Assembly: GCF_000724625.1 (NCBI RefSeq)
Contig: NZ_CP007139.1
Coordinates: 4,464,001 to 4,528,000 of the forward strand
From: Fimbriimonas ginsengisoli Gsoil 348
Lineage (GTDB): Bacteria; Armatimonadota; Fimbriimonadia; Fimbriimonadales; Fimbriimonadaceae
Direction: 5' to 3'
Length of the DNA stretch: 64,000 nt
Below the pieces are notes generated by a model. It saw only the letters and a list, made by a program, of their open reading frames with translations. It was not told where the DNA came from and searched no databases. The translations under genes were made by a program, and so were the position numbers. Positions 8,660 through 16,006 of this stretch are shown here, piece after piece (within the stretch, counting starts at the first letter, position 1; each line of letters starts with the position of its first letter).

Positions 8660-9562
8660 TCATCTAAGGAAGCGAATGGACCTAACAAGGAATGAGAAAA
8701 ATGACAGAATCCCTCTGAGGTACTTCTTCCGTGCAAAGAGGGATTTGACACGCTTCCTTTGAATGTACTGATTGAGGGGGTGACGGATGGCAGCTCTATC
8801 CAACTCCTTTTCCAGAGCGTCCCGACTTCCGTTTTTCTCGAGAAGGTGCAGCCGTAGTAGCGCTCCATCCGCAAGTTCTCCGATGTCCGGATCAGAGAGC
8901 AATCCTAGGATATCGACGGGTTCGCCTAAGTTAGAGGCCCAGTAGGCTAAAGCAATCTTCCATTGGACGTCCGAATCGGACACTTCCCGGACTCGAACCA
9001 AGACACGCTTGGCGGCCAGCGTGTCGCCTAATTCGTTGTAATGAAACATTAGATACCTTGCCAGCACCGTGTCGCCAGAAGTATCGAACGCCCCTTGGAG
9101 TGCTTCAAGGTCCTCACTCTTGTGTTCGAGTAAATATTTCGTGTGAGCGAGTAACCCCCTCGAAGAAGCGGATCCCTCGATGCCGTCTGCAAGCCTCGCC
9201 TCATCAATGGCACTCTTGTAATCTCTAAGCAAGATGCTGGACTGAGTAAGCAGGTTATATGTGTATCCGTTCTTTTCCCCAAGATCGGCGATCATAAATC
9301 TGGCAAGGTCTGGCTGCCCGAGAGCTAAAAAGGAAGCTGCGCCCACGTTTCCCAAGTCCAATTCGTTGGGATATGTGCCCATTAAGCGCTTTGCTTCGCT
9401 TGAGCACTCACCATAACGTCCGAGTCCGAATAGTGCCCGACAGCGGAGTTTCCCGGCTACAAGTGGATGGAGCTGCCTGTAGTTACCTAAGGCAGCTAAC
9501 GCTTCGCCCAATCGATTGCTGCGCAGCAATTGCTCTATCTCTTCCGTCGGTGTAGACCGCAT
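8660..9562 (-). CDS. TPR-like helical repeat protein
   Basis: This is a 300-residue protein. Repeated helix pairs carry TPR-like A/G/L/Y spacing, such as R-L-G-E-A-L-A-A-L-G-N-Y near residue 17, F-G-L-G-R-Y near 45 and Y-N-E-L-G-D-T-L-A-A-K-R near 175. The C-terminus is basic and hydrophobic (S-F-F-S-F-L-V-R-S-I-R-F-L-R), possibly membrane-associated. It probably acts as a protein-binding scaffold. It sits inside the co-directional array downstream of the RHS gene, 18 nt after a frameshifted ORF. TPR proteins occur as accessory proteins in toxin loci, but a general chaperone-like or unrelated role is equally possible. Confidence 0.7.
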   Translation of the reverse strand: MRSTPTEEIEQLLRSNRLGEALAALGNYRQLHPLVAGKLRCRALFGLGRYGECSSEAKRLMGTYPNELDLGNVGAASFLALGQPDLARFMIADLGEKNGYTYNLLTQSSILLRDYKSAIDEARLADGIEGSASSRGLLAHTKYLLEHKSEDLEALQGAFDTSGDTVLARYLMFHYNELGDTLAAKRVLVRVREVSDSDVQWKIALAYWASNLGEPVDILGLLSDPDIGELADGALLRLHLLEKNGSRDALEKELDRAAIRHPLNQYIQRKRVKSLFARKKYLRGILSFFSFLVRSIRFLR

Positions 9563-9580
9563 CGTTTTCCAAAGGTTGGC

Positions 9581-9920
9581 TTAGCATGTACCCCAGGAGC
9601 TTTTTGCCATTATTGTAACTGAAGATCCATCAGGTTTAAGAATCTTTACGTCGTACCTGGTTGCCGCTCTTCCCAACAAAGATGCCATCTTCGATACGGC
9701 GTTCGCGTCGCGAGATCTGAGTGCGTGCACAACTACTTCCGCGGGAAAGCCACCAAGTTCTAATACCTCGCTCCCTTTGTACGCATCAACTTGCGGAAAT
9801 GCATGGGTTCCAGGAATATCACCCAATTTAATCAGTTTCCATCGACAAGAAAGGGACTAATCGAACGTCGCCCCAGTCGGCCGAGAAAGACTTAGCATCG
9901 GTTCCTAGCCGTTGAGTCAA
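9581..9920 (-). pseudogene. Frameshifted small ORF in the RHS island
   Basis: The open frame from a TTG at 9826 gives 81 residues (G-D-I-P-G-T-H-A-F-P-Q-V-D near its start, K-P-D-G-S-S-V-T-I near the end). Its natural N-terminal extension W-K-L-I-K-L is blocked by an in-frame TAG. A different frame upstream, from a TTG at 9920, reads sensibly up to D-V-R-L-V-P-F-L-S and stops just where the first frame begins. The two join with a single-base shift around 9845-9860. I therefore read one damaged gene of about 110 codons. Function is unknown; immunity-array membership is inferred from position. Confidence 0.45.
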
Positions 9921-9970
9921 TCTCCCGCAGTGGTCCAGACGCCGCCGGCATGGCGGTAGGCGCGCCGCCA

Positions 9971-10487
9971 TCAAGGATGCTTCATGTACCGGTTCCCTTG
10001 AAGTTTCTCCGCGTATTCCGGGATGATTTTGGTCTCAATGAAGTTAAGTCGCTGCTCCAGGTCATCGACTGCCTCCTGCGTCGGCTCGATAGGTGATAAG
10101 GTCCTGCGGTCGAGGACGGGCATAAGGTCATCGACCCTTTCCCCAGTTCGTGTCGCTACTATCCAGGCGTCAAGTTCTCCGATATATCCTTCGAGTGCCT
10201 CCTTGCCGTTCGGAGCGAAGCCGACATCAAGTTGAGCCGGGGGCACCTCACCGCATACGACCCACACCTGGCGCCGTTCGGTATCGGACCAAGCGTCAAA
10301 AAGAAACAGAGCCATCTTCGAGAACCCCCAAGCTAAGTAACCCGGTCCTACTCCTCGACACAAGGAATGCGCCCGTAAAAACCGCTCCGCCTCCGCAGCC
10401 AGAGTAAGCACTTCTTCAGAATCATCTGCGGACGTCTCATCAATGCACTCAATTGGCAGAAATGCGTCAGTAGATATCGTCAGCCAT
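9971..10487 (-). pseudogene. DUF4826-like protein, apparent N-terminal frameshift
   Basis: The main frame (GTG at 10411 down to 9971) gives 146 residues with G-W-G/A-W-G-F-S-K-M-A-L-F, a V-W-V-V-C-G-E-V-P-P-A-Q-L-D-V segment and a C-terminal coiled helix. I associate this with the DUF4826 family at moderate confidence. The same frame stays open upstream with coding-like residues (F-L-P-I-E-C-I-D-E-T-S) but has no start. An ATG at 10487 with an AGGA site reads M-A-D-D-I then hits TGA, and one base shift near 10467-10475 joins them. It is either a decayed gene or a sequence error. Confidence 0.5.
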
Positions 10488-10573
10488 TACTTCGCATCCT
10501 GCCTAGCATGTCTCATTGGGGTCATAGGGCAGCCGCGAAGCCTTCACCTTCATCGAAGTATCGAGGTGGATAT

Positions 10574-11062
10574 CTAACGGATATCCACCGAATCGAATTG
10601 TGCTCCTGGCAGAATCTTAAATTGAATAACCAGGTCATCGAAACTTGGCTTATCCATATGACTACTACACCTAGCCATCCATTCAACTGAAGGGGATATC
10701 TCTTCCACGATCATTCCTGAAAACCCTACCCAAGCCACCTCCTCACCTCGGCGTGTTTTCCACGTGTTCCAGATCTTAACGGTCGCCCGGACGTCATTAG
10801 GAACCAGATCTAGCTCTAGGTACCAAGGTTCGCGGTCATACCAGCATACGATGGAGCGATGCTTCTCCCCGTCCGCAAGTAAATGGCCACCTTTTAGAGA
10901 TACCGTGACGGCCTGTAGAATAGAGGTATCTGCTCGAAGGACTTTTACTTTAAGTGTCGAAGGCGCGTCAATATTCCGACTAAAGGATGGCAGAATAATT
11001 TGATTGCCATTCTCAATCGGGGCTCCATGATTTTCCTTCCAACTTTCACCAAAGGATTTCAT
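10574..11062 (-). CDS. Putative cognate immunity protein of the RHS toxin
   Basis: This 162-residue soluble protein starts 6 nt after the RHS stop codon, so the two are almost certainly co-transcribed and translationally coupled. It is rich in Trp and charged residues (W-Y-D-R-E-P-W-Y near 74, K-I-W-N-T-W-K near 97, V-A-W-V-G-F-S-G near 109) and looks beta-rich. No named family was recognised. In RHS and other polymorphic toxin loci, the gene directly behind the toxin normally encodes the specific inhibitor, and this is the basis of the call. Direct evidence of toxin binding is absent. Confidence 0.7.
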   Translation of the reverse strand: MKSFGESWKENHGAPIENGNQIILPSFSRNIDAPSTLKVKVLRADTSILQAVTVSLKGGHLLADGEKHRSIVCWYDREPWYLELDLVPNDVRATVKIWNTWKTRRGEEVAWVGFSGMIVEEISPSVEWMARCSSHMDKPSFDDLVIQFKILPGAQFDSVDIR

Positions 11063-11068
11063 TTTCTT

Positions 11069-14000
11069 TCAATATCCGGGATGTCGGCTGGGGTCAACGC
11101 GCGCGTGATCTTGCGGCCATCTTTCGCGGTAGGTGTTGCCTCCATCCCTGTAGGGAATAGGCTCGTGACTTATTTCCTTCGTTTCCAAGCCTCCCTTGTC
11201 ATCATTCCACCTTTGCGGCCCGCGTCCGTGCCTCATTCGTTCCAAATCGGAGTCCGTGAAACCATCTTCAGGAGTTGGATCGTTCGCCCTAGCCTTCCAA
11301 TGCATCTTAGCTATCTTTGGTCTAGACAGACCTGGCTCGTGTTCATATAGCGGTGGCTCGTCGTCAACAGAGTCGTTCTCCCTTAGAGATCCTACAGCAA
11401 TGGCAAAAGTCGCTACCGCCATGGGATCGCTAAGGCCATGTTCGAATGCTTGCCCCCTCTGGATCGTTATGTCGTGGGGCGATTTTATGCCTCCGGGGCT
11501 AGTAGGAGCCTGTGCTCCCTCGATCGAGATAAAAACGACTAGCGCAAGAACGACCCAGAAGAATTGACCGTTGGGATCGGCATAACGTGTGGGATTATTC
11601 CCGCAATATGAGTACCAGTTTCGCCCATCCTTTGCAGAATCTCTAGTAATAAATCGACCAGCGCTAGCATCATAGTATCGATGTCCAAGTAACTTCAGGC
11701 CACTATCTGCGTCCTCTTGGTATCCTTCTTTTCCAACAAAGCCAAATGGTCCGCTAGGACTGCCCGAACTGGAAACAACGAGACCAAACGCGTCGTACGT
11801 TCTCGTCGATGTCGTAATCGCCGTTGTCCCCGTTTGCCTTGACACGGTGCCAAGCCTGTCAGCTAGATCGTAGGTGGTCGTACTGCTTCGCCGCTCCGAG
11901 ATTCCGGGGGTGTACGTTGCGTATCCATCGCTTAGAACCGGTGAAGTAACGTCGACTCCATCCCGGCGATAGGTAGAGGTCCCCGCCGAGTCGACTTTCC
12001 CCACCCGAGTGTCAAGTCCGTTGTAGGTGAACGAGTTGGTAGAGGAGCCGGGATAGGTGATCCCAGTGACCCGGCTCTCGTAGTCGTAGGTCAGCGTGGT
12101 CGTACCGGCCGAGGTCACAACGGAAGTCGTTCTTCCGGCGGTGTCGTAGCCAAAGCTCTTTGTCGTCGTTCCGCCGACCGCAACGCTCGTCAGCTTGTCG
12201 CCATCGTCGTTGGTGTACGTCTCGGTGACTCCACCGAGGGTCTTGGAAGCGCGGTTACCGTTGGCGTCGTAGGTGTAAGTCGCCGAGTAGCCGGTTCTCG
12301 ACTCGGTGAGGAGCTGGTCGATGTTGTCGTAGGTGTACGAAGTGGTAACCGAATCGACCGTCTTGCTGGAGAGGTTGCTTCCACTGTCGTAGGAGTAGCT
12401 CTCGGAGGAGATGACGGTTCCCCCGCTCGTCTTGTGCGAAACGGAGGTCTGGCGGTTCCTAGAGTCGTAACCGAAGTCGTCGTACTGGCCGCCGCTGAAC
12501 GTCTGCCGGGTGGTCCGGTTTGCGTTGTCGAAAGTGAAACTCGTCGTCTCCGACTGAGGGTTCACGAGGCTTGTGAGACGGTCTGCGTTGTCGAAGGTGT
12601 AGGTAGTGGTTCCCGTGGAATCCACCATCGTCGCCTTACGGTTCGCGTTGTCGTAAGTGTAGGTCAGGTTCCCCTGAGGGGTGTTCAGGCCGGTTACCCG
12701 GCTGGCGTTGTCATACGTCCAAGAGGTCGTCCCCGTTGAGTCCACCATCGAAGTACGGCGATTCGCGTTGTTGTAGCCAAAGCTGGTGTCGGTTCCAGTC
12801 GGGTAGTCGACTCCCGTCTGCCGCCCCGAATCGTCGAACGTGTACAGGATCGACTGCGAAAGCGGATTCGTATACGCCGTGGTGTTACCGGCCCCGTCGT
12901 AGCTCCAACTCTCCACCGCCGAGTCCGGCATCGTGAGCGTCGCCACCTCTCCTCGGTTCGTGAAGGTGTAGGTGCTCACCTTACCGCGCCCGTTGGTAAC
13001 CGTGGTTCTTCTATCGGCGTTGTCGTAGCCGTAGCTCTCGACCTCGCTCTTGGCATTGGTGACGCTCGTCAAGCGCCCCGCGTTGTCGTATGCGTAGTTG
13101 GTCGAGTGCGAATTCTCGTCGGTGACGGCGGATACCTGGTCCACCGCGTTGTAGCTCTTCGTCGCCGCGGTGCTGTCGGCGTGGGTGTAGGTGACCGGCC
13201 GGCTCCATGCGTCGTAGGCGACGCTCTCGACGTGAGAGAGCGCGTCGGTGGTGCTCGTCACCCGGCTCAGACCGTCGTAGGCAATCGTCGTTACGTGCGA
13301 AAGCGGGTCGGTGCTGCTCGTGCAGTTTCCGTCCGTATCGTACGAGAGGGTGGTCGTATGGTTCAGCGCGTCCTTGGTGGTCGCCATCAGCCCATAGGTG
13401 CCGAACGTGTTCGTCACCGTCACGTGGGAGAGCGGATCGGTGCTCGTCAGAAGGTTCCCGTTCGCGTCGTAAGTGTTCGTCGTCACGTGAGAGAGCGCGT
13501 CCGTCACCGTGAGCGGCTCCGAGAACCCGTTGTAGGTGTAGGTCGTGACGTGGGAAAGCGGATCGGTTACCGTAAGCACGTTCCCGCTGGAATCGAACGT
13601 GCGGGTCCAAGTCTTTCCCCGCTTGTCGACGACCGTCAGGGGATTGTGGTTAGAGTCGCGGCTCGTGACGCTTTCGCTGAACCCGCTTTCGTCCTGGCTA
13701 CTCGCCAACGCGCCCGAAGAGTAGTTGTCGGTCGCCACGTGAGAGAGGGGGTCGGTGATCGTCGTCGCGCTCGACGTGTAGCCGTAAGAAGTGGTGTGGG
13801 AGAGCGGATCGACTTCGGTGGCGATGCTGCCGTCGGTGTTATACGTCCTCGTCCAGACCTTCCCCCGCCGATCCGTATGAGTAAGGATCCGCCCGGAGGT
13901 GTCGTAAGTAAACCAATCGGTGTAGGTCACCGCATCCAGCACCGGCCAGGTCACGGTGGTAAGGCAGTCGCTGCCGTTGCGAGTGAACGACCATGTCCTT

Positions 14001-14980
14001 CCCAAGGGGTCCGTAATGCTCGTGAACTTGCCGCTAGACACCGAAATCGAGATGTGCCGCCCGGTTTGGTCGCTGATCTGAGTGCAGTAGTTGCTCGAGT
14101 TCAGGGTAAGCGTGATCTGGTTTCCGTTCCGATCCTGGATGGCAGTGCAAAAGCCGGCGGAGTTGAATTGATACTTCTCGCCCGTCTTCTTGGTCACCGT
14201 CCAGGTGCCGTCGCCGTTGTGCAAGAGCGCGTCGTAAACGCCGGCGGGAGCGGTGTACGTCGTGTACCAAGCCGAAGGGCCGTGAGGGGCGATCGTCTCC
14301 CCCATCGCTCCCGGCGCCAACGCCTCCGTTCCGCCTCCCCCTCCACCCGTCGTTCCTCCGGCCGTCGTAGTGCCCCCGGAATCCGAAGAAGTGAACGGGA
14401 TCGAGAGGCCGTCTCCCCAATGGACGACCGGATTGCCGGTGAGGTTGTTGATGTAGATGTCGTAAGACCAGGTCCACCCTTTCCCGAGCTCGTCCTCGTA
14501 GTTGGTTTGGCTGTTGTGGTAGAGGCTAAACTCCACCGGCATTCCACCCCGGCCCGTCCACGACACCAATGGGATCTTTGTCAGCTTGTTCCCGTTACCG
14601 GTGTTGACGCCGTTGGTCGATCCCTCCCACGGATACGTAGTCCCCGGCTCGGCCGCCACCGCCAGCGAGTGGGGCGGAATCTGCGCCGGTTCGGTGGACG
14701 CATAGAGCGGCTGGGCGCTCTCTTCCGCATCCACGAGCGCCGCCCGCGTCCACACTCCGCCCCGTCCATGCGGGTCCCGGCCGGGGTGCTGGCCTAAGTA
14801 CGGCTTCGTAGGAGCCTGGGTGTACGCACCGTGAGGATTCCTCAGGTACTGGGCCACCGCTTCACCCACCGAAAGTGAGATCGCGTGAGTGCCGGAAGCG
14901 GTCGCCGCGGTAAGAACGGTTGTGGCCGTAAAAAACGACAGGGCACGAAACAGCAGCGGGTAACGGTCAGCCAGAGCCAT
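11069..14980 (-). CDS. RHS/YD-repeat protein with C-terminal nuclease-like toxin tip
   Basis: This is a 1303-residue protein. Residues 1-34 form a hydrophobic N-terminal signal. RHS N-terminal segments follow (F-S-L-Y-H-N-S-Q near 151, G-K-G-W-T-W-S-Y-D near 166). Dozens of YD repeats (Y-D-x2-G-R/N-x2-S/T) run from about 290 to 1080 and should form the cocoon shell. The RHS core ends G-F-V-G-K-E-G-Y, L-L-G-H-R-Y-Y-D, G-R-F-I-T-R-D, D-P-N-G at about 1138. The remaining 164 residues are the variable tip: a short hydrophobic stretch, then R-H-G-R-G-P-Q-R-W, S-H-E-P-I-P-Y-R-D-G-G and R-W-P-Q-D-H-A-R-V-D (His1272, His1292). That spacing recalls HNH/endonuclease VII-fold toxins, an inference. Confidence 0.9.
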   Translation of the reverse strand: MALADRYPLLFRALSFFTATTVLTAATASGTHAISLSVGEAVAQYLRNPHGAYTQAPTKPYLGQHPGRDPHGRGGVWTRAALVDAEESAQPLYASTEPAQIPPHSLAVAAEPGTTYPWEGSTNGVNTGNGNKLTKIPLVSWTGRGGMPVEFSLYHNSQTNYEDELGKGWTWSYDIYINNLTGNPVVHWGDGLSIPFTSSDSGGTTTAGGTTGGGGGGTEALAPGAMGETIAPHGPSAWYTTYTAPAGVYDALLHNGDGTWTVTKKTGEKYQFNSAGFCTAIQDRNGNQITLTLNSSNYCTQISDQTGRHISISVSSGKFTSITDPLGRTWSFTRNGSDCLTTVTWPVLDAVTYTDWFTYDTSGRILTHTDRRGKVWTRTYNTDGSIATEVDPLSHTTSYGYTSSATTITDPLSHVATDNYSSGALASSQDESGFSESVTSRDSNHNPLTVVDKRGKTWTRTFDSSGNVLTVTDPLSHVTTYTYNGFSEPLTVTDALSHVTTNTYDANGNLLTSTDPLSHVTVTNTFGTYGLMATTKDALNHTTTLSYDTDGNCTSSTDPLSHVTTIAYDGLSRVTSTTDALSHVESVAYDAWSRPVTYTHADSTAATKSYNAVDQVSAVTDENSHSTNYAYDNAGRLTSVTNAKSEVESYGYDNADRRTTVTNGRGKVSTYTFTNRGEVATLTMPDSAVESWSYDGAGNTTAYTNPLSQSILYTFDDSGRQTGVDYPTGTDTSFGYNNANRRTSMVDSTGTTSWTYDNASRVTGLNTPQGNLTYTYDNANRKATMVDSTGTTTYTFDNADRLTSLVNPQSETTSFTFDNANRTTRQTFSGGQYDDFGYDSRNRQTSVSHKTSGGTVISSESYSYDSGSNLSSKTVDSVTTSYTYDNIDQLLTESRTGYSATYTYDANGNRASKTLGGVTETYTNDDGDKLTSVAVGGTTTKSFGYDTAGRTTSVVTSAGTTTLTYDYESRVTGITYPGSSTNSFTYNGLDTRVGKVDSAGTSTYRRDGVDVTSPVLSDGYATYTPGISERRSSTTTYDLADRLGTVSRQTGTTAITTSTRTYDAFGLVVSSSGSPSGPFGFVGKEGYQEDADSGLKLLGHRYYDASAGRFITRDSAKDGRNWYSYCGNNPTRYADPNGQFFWVVLALVVFISIEGAQAPTSPGGIKSPHDITIQRGQAFEHGLSDPMAVATFAIAVGSLRENDSVDDEPPLYEHEPGLSRPKIAKMHWKARANDPTPEDGFTDSDLERMRHGRGPQRWNDDKGGLETKEISHEPIPYRDGGNTYRERWPQDHARVDPSRHPGY

Positions 14981-14989
14981 GGATTAGCG

Positions 14990-15018
14990 ATAGTACAACG
15001 ACGCACCACTTATTCCAA
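14990..15018 (-). promoter_or_regulatory. Promoter of the RHS operon, leaderless type
   Basis: On the minus strand, TTGGAA (15018-15013) is followed by a 17-nt spacer and TACTAT (14995-14990). The ATG follows 9 nt later. The transcript would start at or within a few bases of the start codon, and no Shine-Dalgarno sequence fits. Confidence 0.6.
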
Positions 15019-15166
15019 GTTAAGGTCCGATGCTTACCCGTGTAAATGTCACAGCAATACGAAGTATTAGTATAAGTGCCAGATTTCAAGGGAAAGACGT
15101 ACTCGCTGGTTGACGCCCATCTCTTCGCCTCGGCAAAAACTAAAAAACCGTGGAATGAACCTGCTT

Positions 15167-15196
15167 TTGAGCCTAAAGGGCCGTCCGCGCTATATT
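15167..15196 (+). promoter_or_regulatory. Promoter of the GDSL esterase gene
   Basis: TTGAGC (15167-15172), an 18-nt spacer and TATATT (15191-15196) precede the ATG at 15208 by 11 nt. This supports 15208 as the start rather than the in-frame GTG at 15076. Confidence 0.55.
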
Positions 15197-15207
15197 CATC
15201 ATCACAG

Positions 15208-15861
15208 ATGCCGATCAAACTCGACCGTAACGACAAGTGGCTCTTCATCGGGGACTCGATCACCGATTGTGGGCGGGCGCAGCCGGTGGGCGAAGGGCTC
15301 TTTGGCGCTCTCGGTAGCGGGTACGTGCAGATGGTGGCGGGGCTGCTCGCCGCCACCTACCCTGAGGGGAACCACCGCGTCGTCAATATGGGGAACAGCG
15401 GCAATACGGTTCGGGACCTCAAGGGGCGTTGGCAGCGGGACGTCTTCGACCAAAAGCCGGATTGGCTAAGCGTCATGATCGGGACCAACGACGTTTGGCG
15501 TCAATTCGATTCGCCCACCCAACCCGAAATCCATGTCCCGATCGACGAATACGAAGCCACCTACGAAGAGCTTATCGACCTCACCAAGGGCTCCGTACAA
15601 GGGTTGATCCTGGCCACCCCGTTCTACATTGAGCCGAACCGCAACGATCCGATGCGGCGCGAAATGGACCGCTATGGCGAGGTCGTGAAACGCCTGGCGG
15701 CCAAGCACAGTGCCATTTTCGTCGATACCCAGGCCGCCTTCGACGAGACGATGAAGTCGATCTATCCCGCCACCATCGCCTGGGATCGGGTCCACCCCAA
15801 CTACATCGGGGTTGCAGTGTTGGCGAAGGCGTTCCTCGACGCCATACAGTTCGATTGGTGA
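15208..15861 (+). CDS. GDSL/SGNH-type esterase
   Basis: This 217-residue SGNH hydrolase has all four blocks: GDSIT near residue 16 (catalytic Ser), G-N-S-G-N-T near 62 (Gly/Asn oxyanion), V-M-I-G-T-N-D-V-W near 90, and W-D-R-V-H-P-N near 196 (catalytic Asp/His). It lacks an obvious signal peptide, so it probably acts in the cytoplasm on acyl or acetyl esters of sugars or lipids. A longer start at 15076 would add 44 residues upstream of the normal domain edge, and a promoter-like pair just before 15208 argues against it. It stands alone, divergent from the RHS operon. Confidence 0.88.
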   Translation: MPIKLDRNDKWLFIGDSITDCGRAQPVGEGLFGALGSGYVQMVAGLLAATYPEGNHRVVNMGNSGNTVRDLKGRWQRDVFDQKPDWLSVMIGTNDVWRQFDSPTQPEIHVPIDEYEATYEELIDLTKGSVQGLILATPFYIEPNRNDPMRREMDRYGEVVKRLAAKHSAIFVDTQAAFDETMKSIYPATIAWDRVHPNYIGVAVLAKAFLDAIQFDW

Positions 15862-15914
15862 CGCGCGTCCAAAGTCCCGCCCTCAAAGCCAAAAACGTGC
15901 GACACTGAACTAAG

Positions 15915-15985
15915 ACCGTTTAGATGGGGATAAACGACAGGGTCATTACTCGGGCGGGCCGCCCGTGCCACCTTAGCTAAACGGT
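15915..15985. repeat. Inverted repeat enclosing a GC palindrome upstream of the SARP-type regulator
   Basis: ACCGTTTAG (15915-15923) and CTAAACGGT (15977-15985) are perfect complements. They bracket the palindrome CGGGCGGGCCGCCCG (15951-15965), which recurs at 54661-54673 in a related element. It lies 22 nt before the regulator start, so it may be an operator or a small mobile palindrome. Confidence 0.5.
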
Positions 15986-16006
15986 ATCAGGCACTGAACT
16001 CGCACG

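Noticed and set aside
13106-14797. 563-residue open frame on the plus strand opposite the RHS gene
   Set aside because: It is an antisense shadow of the YD repeats: low-complexity Arg/Val/Gly composition, no family signal.
5713-15000. Prophage or integrative element
   Set aside because: No integrase, capsid, tail, portal or attachment-site pair; the content fits an RHS island.
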